A stretch of 39,983 bases of DNA, taken from the NCBI GenBank assembly GCA_016844955.1, contig JAERTH010000067.1, positions 1 to 39,983 of the forward strand, written 5' to 3'. The position numbers were made by a program, and so were the translations under genes. The notes under the pieces were generated by a model, which had not been told where the DNA came from, did no database searches, and worked only from the letters and a program-made list of their open reading frames with translations. The DNA comes from Fidelibacterota bacterium (GTDB lineage: Bacteria; Fidelibacterota; UBA8477; JABMPR01). This document shows, piece by piece, positions 9,428 through 17,708 of this stretch (within the stretch, counting starts at the first letter, position 1; the number at the start of each line of letters is the position of its first letter).

Positions 9428-10146
9428 TGATTATCGATGTCATCACCACTTTTCCTGAGACGCTTGAAGCCTTTAAGGAAATGGGCATCGTCGGTAGGGC
9501 TTTCGAAAATGATCTGGCAGAAATGAAATGCTGGGACATTCGGGATTTCGCTGATGACACCTATAAGCACATTGACGATGTGCCTTATGGGGGAGGCGCT
9601 GGAATGATTATCAAACCGGATCCTCTTTTCAGAGCCTTTGAGGCAGTTACTGATTATCGCAAAGATGTGGGACACCGCATCTTTCTGACACCTCAGGGAA
9701 AGCCTTTTGTTCAGGATGATGCTGAACGATTGGTGGAAACGCCTCACCTTGTCATGCTTTGTGGTCGCTACAAAGGAATTGATCAGCGAGTTCGAGATGA
9801 ACTCATTGATGAAGAGATCAGCCTGGGTGATTTTGTCCTGTCTGGTGGAGAAATAGCCGCCTTTGCAGTGATAGACGCCATGGTTCGATTACTCCCTGGA
9901 GCAGTCAGTGATGATGAATCTACAAAATCAGACACTTTTCCTGTTGGATTATTGGATGCGCCGTATTATACCCGCCCCGCTGAGTACCGGGGAATTAAAG
10001 TACCCGATGTGCTGCTCTCTGGGCATCACGCACGGATTGACAAATGGAGAGAACAGCAACGCCTGGAGCGCACGAAAATGCAACGCCCAGACTTGTTTGA
10101 TAGATATATGAGAGGACTGGAGGAAAGTAATGAACAAAGTAAATAA
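9427..10146 (+). CDS. trmD: tRNA (guanine-N1)-methyltransferase TrmD
   Basis: TrmD methylates G37 of tRNAs that read CNN codons, using S-adenosylmethionine, and so prevents frameshifting. The sequence shows the SPOUT trefoil-knot motifs [12 protein letters not shown] and GDFVLSGGE, and the N-terminal [13 protein letters not shown] at 9417-9421 lies five bases before the ATG at 9427, which overlaps the rimM stop by one base; a GTG one codon earlier is less likely. The protein has 239 residues, slightly below E. coli TrmD at about 255. Its end overlaps rplS by 17 bases. Confidence 0.97.
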   Translation: MIIDVITTFPETLEAFKEMGIVGRAFENDLAEMKCWDIRDFADDTYKHIDDVPYGGGAGMIIKPDPLFRAFEAVTDYRKDVGHRIFLTPQGKPFVQDDAERLVETPHLVMLCGRYKGIDQRVRDELIDEEISLGDFVLSGGEIAAFAVIDAMVRLLPGAVSDDESTKSDTFPVGLLDAPYYTRPAEYRGIKVPDVLLSGHHARIDKWREQQRLERTKMQRPDLFDRYMRGLEESNEQSK

Positions 10147-10477
10147 CCTGGTTGCCGACCAGCTAAAGACTGATCTGCCTGATTTTAAGCCGGGTGATAC
10201 TGTTGCAGTAGATGTAAAAGTTATCGAAGGCCAGAAAGAAAGAATTCAGGTCTTTGAAGGCAATGTGATTGCCCGTACTGGAAAAGGCATCAATGCAACT
10301 TTTACCGTAAGAAAGATTTCTAATGGTGTTGGCGTAGAGAGAATTTTCCCTCTACATGCTCCCACTGTTGATGGTGTAAAAGTTTTACGTCGTGGTAAAG
10401 TACGTCGCGCCAAACTTTATTATCTTCGCAAACTGCGCGGAAAAAAAGCCAGAATCAAAGAACAGAAAGATTTCTAA
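10130..10477 (+). CDS. rplS: 50S ribosomal protein L19
   Basis: L19 sits at the interface between the ribosomal subunits. The 115 residues match the family length, with the typical [20 protein letters not shown] and the basic C terminus ([20 protein letters not shown]). GGAGG lies just ahead of the ATG, within the trmD coding end. It is the last gene of the operon and is followed by a terminator. Confidence 0.98.
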   Translation: MNKVNNLVADQLKTDLPDFKPGDTVAVDVKVIEGQKERIQVFEGNVIARTGKGINATFTVRKISNGVGVERIFPLHAPTVDGVKVLRRGKVRRAKLYYLRKLRGKKARIKEQKDF

Positions 10478-10514
10478 GCTTCTTGGTTTTGAGGATCATT
10501 CTGATCCAAACATT

Positions 10515-10546
10515 AAAAAAGGCTGTCAATCGATAGCCTTTTTTTT
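10515..10546 (+). terminator. Rho-independent terminator after rplS
   Basis: GGCTGTC (10521-10527) and GATAGCC (10532-10538) form a seven-pair stem with one G-U pair and an AATC loop. An A tract precedes it and a run of eight T follows. Confidence 0.9.
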
Positions 10547-10580
10547 ATTCAAAATTCTGGAATTAAGAAATGATGGGCCA

Positions 10581-11345
10581 CTTCAAAAATCGCTAATCGT
10601 TATTCGAGATTTGATATTCAAAAGAGAGGATAAGGGTTTAGAGGTACAGAGCCCGACTAGGACATTGAGCTTGCCCACCCTCAAGAATTTTTTTTAACAC
10701 CGAAACAAACGAACAGAACGAAGCAAATGAATGAGACGAAACCAAGGACAGCTTCACCTTCACTGAGTGTGGATTTGTAAGTTTCGTGCAATTTGTGTCC
10801 ATTCAGACTGATCTTTGCCCAGGTTTAAACTTCAAAAATCACTACTCGTTAATCAATATTCGATAATCAGAAGAGAGGGGTATAGAGGTATAGGACCCGA
10901 CTTGGACATTGAGCTTGTCCACCCTCACGCTTTTTTTAACAACGAACAGAACGAAGCAAATGAATGAGTCGAAACCAAGAACAGCTTCAACTCCACTTTG
11001 TGTAGATTCGTAAGCTTTGTTCAATTTGTGTCCATTCAGACTGATCTTTGCCCAGGTTTAAACTTCAAAAATCGCTCATCGTTAATCGATATTCGATATT
11101 CATAAGAGAGGATAGCAGGGTATAGAGGTAGAGGACTCGACTTGGACATTGAGCTTGTCCACCCTCACGCTTTTTTAACAACAAACAGAACGAGACAAAT
11201 GAATGAGTCGAAACCAAGATCAGCTTCAACTCCACTTCGTGTGGATTCGTAAGCTTCGTGCAATTTGTGTCCATTCAGACTGATCTTTGCCCGTGCTTAA
11301 ACTTCAAAAATCACTACTCGTTAATCGACATTCGATATTCAAAAA
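10581..11345. repeat. Array of three ~235-bp direct repeats plus a truncated fourth
   Basis: Units begin at 10581, 10830, 11063 and 11302, each with CTTCAAAAATC, giving lengths of 249, 233 and 239 bases. The fourth stops after about 44 bases where the insertion element begins. Each full unit has the same order of modules. First come five degenerate heptads (ATCGTTA-like), then a GGGTATAGAGG segment. Next is a GACATTGAGCTTG(T/C)CC segment, which forms a small GGACA/TGTCC hairpin in units 2 and 3. A T tract follows, then 9-bp periodic AACGAACAG-like text, and finally ATTTGTGTCCATTCAGACTGA. Short open frames in different units lie in different frames, so it is not coding. Confidence 0.9.
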
Positions 11346-11348
11346 ATA

Positions 11349-11422
11349 ACATGCTGGCCCCTCATTGAAATGGGAGTCGTAATTAACTTCCATCAAATCA
11401 AAAGTGGAGGCGACCAGCATGT
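11349..11422 (+). promoter_or_regulatory. Fold-back stem covering the transposase ribosome site and start codon
   Basis: ACATGCTGG (11349-11357) is the perfect complement of CCAGCATGT (11414-11422), which contains the start ATG. CCTC (11360-11363) can also pair with GAGG (11407-11410) of the ribosome site, leaving a small internal loop. RNA read into the element from outside could therefore hide both initiation signals. A transcript starting inside the 43-base loop could not form the stem. Confidence 0.5.
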
Positions 11423-12492
11423 CAGGAATGAATTTATCCAGGATAAGTAGATTTACCGAGGGATTTCAAGGGCAACCATTTCACATAGGTCTTGACGTAC
11501 ATAAAAAGAACTACCACGTAGCTCTTCGTCGAGTGGATGGTACTACTCAGACCTGGGTTTGCACATCAGATCCTCACCAACTCTGCAGTCAGCTGAAGTC
11601 ACTCAACGTACAAATTGAAGGTATAGCACAAGAATCAGGCCCAACGGGTTATGGTCTAGCCAGGGTGTTGGAGAAAGCTGGGTACTATGTAGTAGTAGCT
11701 GCTCCAAGCCGTATTCCAAGGCAGGTTCGCCCTGGAGCTAAGTGTGATCGTTTAGACTGTATAAAGTTAGCCGAGTATGTGGCTAAAGGAATGCTTCGTG
11801 GGATAGCTATACCCAACACTGAAGAAGAAAGGCTACGGGGGTTACAGCGTCGCATGCACCAGCTAACCGACCGTGTTCGAGGAGGGAAGCAACGCATAAA
11901 GTCACTATTATTGCTCCATAGTATCAATCAGCCAGCAGGCCTTGAGCGGTGGACTCAAACCGCTATCAAAACATTAGAGGAGATGGAGTTGGATCATGTT
12001 ATACGCACTCATTTGAATAGTCTGATCCGTGAGCTTCGGTTCCTTGAAGGTGAACGTCATGAGGTTCTCGATCAGATCAAGGCATTGATCAGAACCAGTA
12101 GCCAGTGGATCCCCTTTCAATGTTTGAAGTCAGTACCTGGTGTTGGAAGTATTACAGCTATGACCTTTATAACTGAAGTCTTTCGGCCAGAGCGGTTCGA
12201 ACGTGCAGATGAACTCACAAGCTACCTTGGACTTGCACCAATGGTCCACCAAAGTGGAGAGAAGGATAAGCAAGCTAAACTCATTCCTGTTGGGCAGGGA
12301 CGAATGCGTTGCCTCCTGATTGAAGCGGCATGGGTCTGGAAAGCAAAGGAACCTGGTGCTCAGGAGTTATATGCAAAACTGATTACTAAGCATGGGGTTG
12401 CCCAGAAGGCAATCTGCGCATTAGCAAGACGACTAGCAATCATCCTCTGGAGGTTGAGTGTTGAACAAAGGCCATATACTCAAATGGCTTAA
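11419..12492 (+). CDS. IS110-family (IS1111-type) transposase
   Basis: This recombinase joins an N-terminal RuvC-like DEDD domain to a C-terminal transposase domain with a catalytic serine. Visible candidates are Asp26 in GLDVHKK, Glu72 in QESGPTGYG, Asp110 and Asp113 in KCDRLDCIKLAEY, and Ser279 in VHQSGEKDKQ. The C-terminal SVPGVGSITAMT and LTSYLGLAP motifs are typical. GGAGG at 11406-11410 lies eight bases before the ATG at 11419, giving 357 residues; a GTG at 11404 in the same frame is unlikely. The frame is intact, so the element may be active. Confidence 0.95.
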   Translation: MSGMNLSRISRFTEGFQGQPFHIGLDVHKKNYHVALRRVDGTTQTWVCTSDPHQLCSQLKSLNVQIEGIAQESGPTGYGLARVLEKAGYYVVVAAPSRIPRQVRPGAKCDRLDCIKLAEYVAKGMLRGIAIPNTEEERLRGLQRRMHQLTDRVRGGKQRIKSLLLLHSINQPAGLERWTQTAIKTLEEMELDHVIRTHLNSLIRELRFLEGERHEVLDQIKALIRTSSQWIPFQCLKSVPGVGSITAMTFITEVFRPERFERADELTSYLGLAPMVHQSGEKDKQAKLIPVGQGRMRCLLIEAAWVWKAKEPGAQELYAKLITKHGVAQKAICALARRLAIILWRLSVEQRPYTQMA

Positions 12493-12494
12493 AT

Positions 12495-12645
12495 CATAGT
12501 TGAATAGCCGCGAGCGCTTTTTGGCTGGTTAGGCAGCGTGCAAAAAATGGCGGCTCACTCAGAAGTACCGAAAAGGTACAATGCACATAAGGTGCGAATA
12601 AGAAAAGGACAACTGAGATAACTTTTTACTTGTGTGGGGGCCACA
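12495..12645 (+). ncRNA. Candidate guide (bridge/seek) RNA of the IS element
   Basis: IS110-family elements encode a structured RNA in a non-coding end that pairs with donor and target DNA; in IS1111-type members it lies after the transposase gene. Here the right non-coding end holds an outer stem AGCCGC (12506-12511) with GCGGCT (12550-12555) around a 38-base loop. Two further hairpins follow: GTACC-GAAAA-GGTAC (12565-12579) and GCAC-ATAAG-GTGC (12583-12595). The position and folds are seen; the RNA and its function are inferred. Confidence 0.45.
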
Positions 12646-12650
12646 TAAGA

Positions 12651-12682
12651 AAAAAGAGACCGCCCTTTTGGGACAGTCTCTT
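12651..12682 (-). terminator. Terminator after the LPP20-like gene
   Basis: AAGAGAC (12654-12660) pairs with GTCTCTT (12676-12682), and a CCC/GGG inner stem closes a TTTT loop. On the minus strand it is followed by a T run, 29 bases after the stop at 12711. It abuts the right end of the IS element. Confidence 0.8.
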
Positions 12683-12710
12683 CTTCATTCAGTAAAGTTT
12701 TACCAGAGAA

Positions 12711-14051
12711 TCAAAAATCACCAGCCTTAGCCAACATCTCAGATAATGCCTTCTTCTTAACACTGACCTTTTTAAATGAAGCCGCTCTGGCTTTGGCCAT
12801 ACTCTTGGGACTGACCCCTTTGCCTCTTCCAGTAAAGCTGGCAACATTTTCATCTGTGGCATTGACTATCATGAAAAGTGAAAGTTCTGAGGTTACCATG
12901 TACTGTACACCATTTTTACCCTCAACTTCTTTTTCAGATACGATATCAACAGTACCCTTTAGGGTGATAGCAGCGTCTTTACTGATAATTCCACCCAACT
13001 TTTCAATTGATTTGCTGAGCTTTGCTTCCACCTTGGGCAAGCGCTTACCAGCTTCATCTTTGATGATCAATGAAAACCGTACAGGTTCCACTTCCCCCAG
13101 TGAGTAAGTCGCCACGCCCTCAGTATTCTTCAAATAGGAGCGATAAAGCTCGGGGAGACGAACCAGATTGGGACGGGCAATAATTTTTCCACGATTGCCC
13201 GTAAAGGGGACAGCCGTGACATTAACTTCAATTTCACCATCGAGATCAGTGGAGCCACGCTCCGCAACAGTTCCATCTTCATATTTGATGACCATGGGCA
13301 TGTTGGGAATGGATATCTGCTTGTCTGAGGTGCTGGACTGGTAATAGACATGAAAACCAATGGCTTCATCCAGCGCTTTACCTGCATCAGCAGACTGATT
13401 GTCTCCAGCTGTCACATCAACCGTAACACCTGCCAGTATTCCCCTGATTTCTAAAACCAGTTTGGGCAGGGTTATATTTTCTGTAATCACATAGGGCATT
13501 TCTGACAGGGCGTCATGGAATGCCTTTTTGGTGTAGAAGGGCAGGACAAATTCCTGGGCATCGGTGTAGTTCTCCAAGGCTGCAAAGATATTGCCTTTAC
13601 TTACCTGATTGCGAGCATCTTCCACCAGGCCTTCCATACTTTTCCACAATTGATCAAGTTCAGCGGTGACGCCAGCCAGAAATTTGCTTTTGTCCAGGGC
13701 AGAGAAGACATAGTAGACCTTCTTGGCCTTTTTCTGTTTTACCACTTCAATGCCGCTTACCGTCTCATTCACAGTGGAGGTTGTGGCCTTCTTAAACCCT
13801 TCAGTAAGGACTGATTGGTCTTCGCTGGTCATTTCTTCCATAAAGGATTGCACTGTAGATTCCACAGTCACGCTTAATTGTGCCCCGATGACCGCCTGGG
13901 CATTGGCCTGAGCCTCTTCCGCGGTGCTACCTTCCCCAACGCCTATAAAAAATTGACTCGTGGGATAGCCGGGAAGCTCGTTGTTGACATACCATTTGGG
14001 TATCGCTCCAAAACTGATACCCAGGAGCATGCTTAATAATATCATCCTCAT
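12711..14051 (-). CDS. Secreted LPP20-domain-like envelope protein
   Basis: This is a 446-residue exported protein of unknown exact role. The start at 14051 gives MRMILLSMLLGISFGAIPKW, a signal peptide probably cut near residue 16, and AAGGAG lies about ten bases upstream; an in-frame ATG at 14084 would add eleven residues. The mature N terminus (PKWYVNNELPGYP, then FFIGVGEGSTAEEAQANAQA) has the pattern of LPP20-like domains, which occur in surface lipoproteins and flagellar accessory proteins. No lipobox cysteine is present. Two later domains look beta-rich. It is the third gene of an operon with the DUF6175-like and barrel genes. Confidence 0.75.
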   Translation of the reverse strand: MRMILLSMLLGISFGAIPKWYVNNELPGYPTSQFFIGVGEGSTAEEAQANAQAVIGAQLSVTVESTVQSFMEEMTSEDQSVLTEGFKKATTSTVNETVSGIEVVKQKKAKKVYYVFSALDKSKFLAGVTAELDQLWKSMEGLVEDARNQVSKGNIFAALENYTDAQEFVLPFYTKKAFHDALSEMPYVITENITLPKLVLEIRGILAGVTVDVTAGDNQSADAGKALDEAIGFHVYYQSSTSDKQISIPNMPMVIKYEDGTVAERGSTDLDGEIEVNVTAVPFTGNRGKIIARPNLVRLPELYRSYLKNTEGVATYSLGEVEPVRFSLIIKDEAGKRLPKVEAKLSKSIEKLGGIISKDAAITLKGTVDIVSEKEVEGKNGVQYMVTSELSLFMIVNATDENVASFTGRGKGVSPKSMAKARAASFKKVSVKKKALSEMLAKAGDF

Positions 14052-14090
14052 GACGATACCACTCCTTATCTGAGTAAAAATCATATCGGT

Positions 14091-15374
14091 CTATTCGTAA
14101 TCTATCTTAAGTAACACCATTTTGCGATTTACAGTCACTTTGCGCAGGGTTCCGTCGGTGCCTTCTTTCCCAAAATATTTCTTAACTGAGCGATAAACTT
14201 TGGATGATTTGTCATAGGTCTCTGGATCACACCAGATTAAATAATCAATGGTTTGATTGGTGACGATGTTTTCCTTTGATTTCTCCGACATGTCTTCGAT
14301 GGCATCCATAATGGCAAATTGAATTTCCTCAACCTGATCCTCATCAAATTCTGAGGAGAGATTGAATACCAGCTTATACTGGAGTCCCTTACTTACATCC
14401 TGTTTCCAATAATTGGTAATTCTGGCCAGTACTTTATCAATGGCGTCATTCATGGCCTCTTCAATGGAAACCATAAGTTCACCTTTGCGACCTTGACTGT
14501 ATCCTGTCTCAGTACCCAGCAAACGGGCTGTCGTGGTTTCATAAGCCCGAACTACCAGAGCATACTTTTGTGTGCCATAGCCAGCATCTTCCACCGATCC
14601 AGAATACTCGATGTAAACATCGCTACCAACAGAGAGAGCGAGTTGATAGGAATAGTCTTCCTCTCGATCGCCCAATTCCAATTGTGCAGCATTCAAGGCT
14701 TCCATGGACTCCTGCTGTTCTGGAACCACCACATCATACTGCCGGGCAGTCAGATAGCTCTCGATGACAGCTGCAGCATGTTTCGCAGACTGATCGGTGC
14801 GGAGCAGGTCAATGGGGCTTTTGCCTTTTTCCACAGCAGGTAAAACCATAATAAAGGGATTGCCGATGGTATCGGCCAGATCAGCCCGGGCAGCAATAAT
14901 ACCTTTGGCTTCAAGATCCTGAGTCAGTTGGGCTTTGTTGACTTTGAAACGTTTAACCACTTTCAAGCCCTTGCCACCATCAATTTTGACCTTCTTGATA
15001 ACCTTCACATCTTCATAGGTGACATACTTGGAAAGGTTAGCCGACTTGAAGAAGTCGCCTTCGTGTCCCTTGAATTTTTGTTGTTCATCGGCATTGGAGA
15101 GCAGGGGATCGGTTCCACTGAACAGTACAAAATAGACCGCCGATTTTTTAGCGTCCAGAGTAGCGCCAGCCATTCCATTTTTACCGACGTCTTTTTGTTT
15201 TTGCTTGTCCCTTTTTCCCTCACCATTGTATATACCGGTTGCCTCAACCATAACCTCTGCCGAGGAAACCGACTCCATCAGTGTGGCCTGTTTGGATACA
15301 GGCAACTGCCCCAAAACCATACCGGTCATCACCAGCATGAGGATGGTTGTCAGGATCATAAATTTCTTCATCAT
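14091..15374 (-). CDS. Secreted protein resembling DUF6175 family
   Basis: A 427-residue exported protein with a signal peptide ending near VLGQ (residues 20-23). Its middle has NPFIMVLPAVEKGKSPIDLL, GSDVYIEYSG and an AYETTTARLLGTETG strand-rich segment, then an acidic helix and YKLVFN. From memory this order resembles DUF6175 proteins of Bacteroidota, and more distantly CsgG/FlgO-like envelope proteins; I hold that assignment loosely. Two adjacent ATGs (15374, 15371) share an AAGGGA ribosome site. It lies between the barrel gene and the LPP20-like gene with short gaps, so one transcript is likely. Confidence 0.6.
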   Translation of the reverse strand: MMKKFMILTTILMLVMTGMVLGQLPVSKQATLMESVSSAEVMVEATGIYNGEGKRDKQKQKDVGKNGMAGATLDAKKSAVYFVLFSGTDPLLSNADEQQKFKGHEGDFFKSANLSKYVTYEDVKVIKKVKIDGGKGLKVVKRFKVNKAQLTQDLEAKGIIAARADLADTIGNPFIMVLPAVEKGKSPIDLLRTDQSAKHAAAVIESYLTARQYDVVVPEQQESMEALNAAQLELGDREEDYSYQLALSVGSDVYIEYSGSVEDAGYGTQKYALVVRAYETTTARLLGTETGYSQGRKGELMVSIEEAMNDAIDKVLARITNYWKQDVSKGLQYKLVFNLSSEFDEDQVEEIQFAIMDAIEDMSEKSKENIVTNQTIDYLIWCDPETYDKSSKVYRSVKKYFGKEGTDGTLRKVTVNRKMVLLKIDYE

Positions 15375-15426
15375 GTCATGTCCCTTTCATATCTGTTTAA
15401 ATCAAATCGTTTCCAATTAACTCTGA

Positions 15427-17154
15427 CTAGTATTTTTTGAGTGGATCAAGAAAGCCAAACACATTAATAGGTAATTCGCCGAGCGCGTATGAGGCACCTA
15501 CATTAATCATCAGGCCACCCATATTCAAATCCTCATAATTGGCTTCGATATAATCCGCATTTATCTCATAGTCCACATCATCCACTGTTAAGGAACCTGA
15601 GAGAGGTGCTATTCCCAGTTTATATCCAGCACTGGCTGTTATAGACAGATCAGGATTGACCATAAAACCAAGCTCACCACCCAGCTTTAAACCGGGTGCA
15701 GCAATATTATACTGGTAGTCTACATCCACCAAAAAGATTGTCGCAGTTCCAGATAGTGACAAAATATCTACACCTGCAGCCAGGTTTGCCCCCGCAAACA
15801 TTTGTCCACCAACCCGTTTACTGACACCGATGTATGGTGAAAGGATCATGGCGAATGCTGAAGCAGATTCATTATCCTCATCTGCATAGGTGGCCAGGGG
15901 CAGGGAAAATCCCAAATCCAGATCGACAAAGGTTTGACTCACTCCGATGATAGGTGCCAGATTGTATGAAATGATAACATCTCCAGCAAGCTGGGTGGTT
16001 GCTTCTTCGGCAAACAGATTGCCTCCATATGCTAGGGACAGAGAAGTATGTTCTGGCAGGATCGAGGAGCCGCTCATGATCCCCAGGTGAGCCCTGACAT
16101 CCATACCCAGTCGTGGATGTTCCAGTACCACGGTACCTTCTGAGACCTTTTTCCCCAGCAGTTGATTTGCATAGGAATAATTATTGGGGTCTTTGCGGTT
16201 GTCCCCTGTTTTTGATACACGAATGAATCCTGCTTTTACAGCAACTTCATCACCCGCTGCATTTTCCTCATATTCCACCAGGTGAAAGCCATCATCCAGA
16301 TGAACACCTTCCTTGGTACCTAAATTGAAACCGTAAGATTTGCCAGAGGCTTCAACGATTTGTGCCGTAAGCTTGAAGTCATCAATTTCTTTGGTTTTCA
16401 CACCGAGATTCTTGGCAAAGGCCAGCATGGCATCATTCTGGGCGTATTGCTCAGGGGTGGTGGGCCACTTTGTGTCCCCAAATTTAAACCGGGCATAACT
16501 TGATTCACCGGTTAGGGAATTCTTTGATTCCGGATCGAGACTGGATATGCCGCTGGTGGTTGCTTCTTTGATCTTTACCACGCTTGAATTTCCAGCTTCA
16601 TCAACCTTTAGCTGCCACCATATAATGCCACCTTCCATTTTGAAGGTGAGTGTCTTGTCTTCAACCTTCTGGGTGGCGGACTTAATGTATGGCAGGTAAA
16701 TGAAGGCTGAATTCATCAGCGCTTTGAGCTCATCTGTGGTGAGACCCAGAGATTTAGCCTTGGTAGCGGCAAAGGACTGGAAGGCGGCCTCATCTTTTAA
16801 GGCGCTGCCACGATTTTCCATCACACCAGGATCGTTAAGGATTTCAACGATTTTGCTGGTAACCGTATTTTCCAGGACACCAGCCAGGGATGTGGCATTG
16901 ATATCCGTGAGCAAATTTGATTCCCTACGAAAATTTTCCAGCAGATTGCTGGGCAAAACATTGTAGTCGAACCTATCGATTTCAATATAATGCTTCATGA
17001 ACATGTCGAAGGTCTTTGCATCAAAATGGACATCTTCTAAGGCATCTGCCTTGTACCAGACCGACTCAAGGGAGCTGACAGATTTCCTGACATATTCTCC
17101 CTGTTGCGCAAATATCATCGTAATTGATACGGCCAATAGTATCAGCTTTTTCAT
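15427..17154 (-). CDS. Outer-membrane beta-barrel protein with helical N-terminal domain
   Basis: A 575-residue protein of unknown function. The start at 17154 (MKKLILLAVSITMIFAQQGE) gives a clear signal peptide cut after FA; GGGGAGA lies about ten bases upstream, whereas in-frame ATG and TTG codons further up abut it. Residues 25-200 look helical. From about residue 330 alternating strands follow (for example AHLGIMSGSS, SPYIGVSKRVGGQMFAGANL, LMINVGASYAL), ending near the C terminus in DPLKKY, the pattern of an outer-membrane barrel of about 8-12 strands. It is first in the three-gene envelope operon. Confidence 0.7.
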   Translation of the reverse strand: MKKLILLAVSITMIFAQQGEYVRKSVSSLESVWYKADALEDVHFDAKTFDMFMKHYIEIDRFDYNVLPSNLLENFRRESNLLTDINATSLAGVLENTVTSKIVEILNDPGVMENRGSALKDEAAFQSFAATKAKSLGLTTDELKALMNSAFIYLPYIKSATQKVEDKTLTFKMEGGIIWWQLKVDEAGNSSVVKIKEATTSGISSLDPESKNSLTGESSYARFKFGDTKWPTTPEQYAQNDAMLAFAKNLGVKTKEIDDFKLTAQIVEASGKSYGFNLGTKEGVHLDDGFHLVEYEENAAGDEVAVKAGFIRVSKTGDNRKDPNNYSYANQLLGKKVSEGTVVLEHPRLGMDVRAHLGIMSGSSILPEHTSLSLAYGGNLFAEEATTQLAGDVIISYNLAPIIGVSQTFVDLDLGFSLPLATYADEDNESASAFAMILSPYIGVSKRVGGQMFAGANLAAGVDILSLSGTATIFLVDVDYQYNIAAPGLKLGGELGFMVNPDLSITASAGYKLGIAPLSGSLTVDDVDYEINADYIEANYEDLNMGGLMINVGASYALGELPINVFGFLDPLKKY

Positions 17155-17354
17155 AAGCTTCATTCTCCCCAATTCATTATTTTGGATTGCTTAAAATTAG
17201 TGCAGACATATGTGGGCTCCCATATGGTGCCAATGACGCATCAATGCCCCTGTTCATAAAAAAATATTCAACAGGAATATATCTCACAGGAGGGCTTGTC
17301 CATCATATTATTTTTACCAGATCGATTGAAGACCTGGTCTGACTTGAGATCAGA
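17155..17354 (-). promoter_or_regulatory. Leader region of the envelope operon with two inverted repeats
   Basis: No gene is seen here. CATATG-T-GGG-CT-CCCATATG (17207-17226) is a near-perfect 20-base palindrome 53 bases before the operon start. CCTGTT...AACAGG (17249-17275) is a second inverted pair around an A tract. They could be operator sites or mRNA leader hairpins. I could not fix a promoter. Confidence 0.35.
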
Positions 17355-17516
17355 TTACTCAGTCGGCTCTGAGGTACTGTCTTTCTTCTGAATTTTATTT
17401 ACAATGGCCATGATGCCTCTGTAGATAGCCTTAATTAAACCTGGTAGTAACTTTAAGATAAAAACAACACCTTTAACGATGAGTTTTAACAGCTGTTCGC
17501 CCGAATTTCCGCTCAT
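17355..17516 (-). CDS. Small cationic hydrophobic peptide, 53 residues
   Basis: A short open frame with an ATG at 17516, AAGGA six bases ahead, and a TAA at 17355. The product starts MSGNSGEQLLKLIVKGVV. It continues as a long hydrophobic stretch with a Lys or Arg every four to seven residues (FILKLLPGLIKAIYRGIMAI) and ends in a polar tail DSTSEPTE. That is a membrane-active or membrane-anchored amphipathic helix pattern. I do not recognise the family. It lies between the envelope operon and the large repeat protein, in the same orientation. Confidence 0.55.
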   Translation of the reverse strand: MSGNSGEQLLKLIVKGVVFILKLLPGLIKAIYRGIMAIVNKIQKKDSTSEPTE

Positions 17517-17708
17517 TTCAATTCCTTTTCAGTTCTAGGTTCTATTGCAACTGGAGTTCAAGGGTAGCAGTTTGTACTGCAAGAAACCGCTCCAATAAGC
17601 ATAGCGTTTTGCATATTTTGAAAAATCAAAAAGATAAAGAAATAGAGGTGTGCAAATTTTGCTCCAAGCTGATGGAGGTCTAACCTGGTGTGTTTTAGCG
17701 CAACCGGT
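17517..17708. other. Intergenic region without recognised genes
   Basis: Between the small peptide gene and the large repeat protein. A short inverted pair GCAG...CTGC near 17567-17580 is the only structure noticed; no T run follows on the minus strand, so it is not a clear terminator. Confidence 0.4.

Larger units (their letters stand above)
11345..12650 (+). mobile_element. IS110-family insertion sequence, IS1111-like architecture
   Basis: The element carries one DEDD transposase gene with a short left non-coding end (about 74 bases) and a longer right one (about 158 bases). Near the ends, TGGCCCC at 11355-11361 and GGGGCCA at 12637-12643 are inverted copies, consistent with the subterminal inverted repeats of the IS1111 group. 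The left boundary is placed where the fourth direct-repeat unit is interrupted; the right boundary, just before a terminator hairpin, is uncertain by some ten bases. No target duplication is evident, which fits the family. Confidence 0.75.

Noticed and set aside
10842..11274. Short minus-strand open frames inside the repeat units
   Set aside because: Equivalent units do not keep the same frame, and there are no ribosome sites, so the frames are by-products of the repeats.
10581..11345. CRISPR array
   Set aside because: Repeat units are over 230 bases with no short identical repeats separated by unique spacers, and no cas genes are nearby.
11300..12700. Continuation of the fourth 235-bp repeat unit to the right of the IS element
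   Set aside because: The sequence after the right end (AAAAAAGAGACC) resembles the next repeat bases only over a few positions and is explained by the terminator stem.
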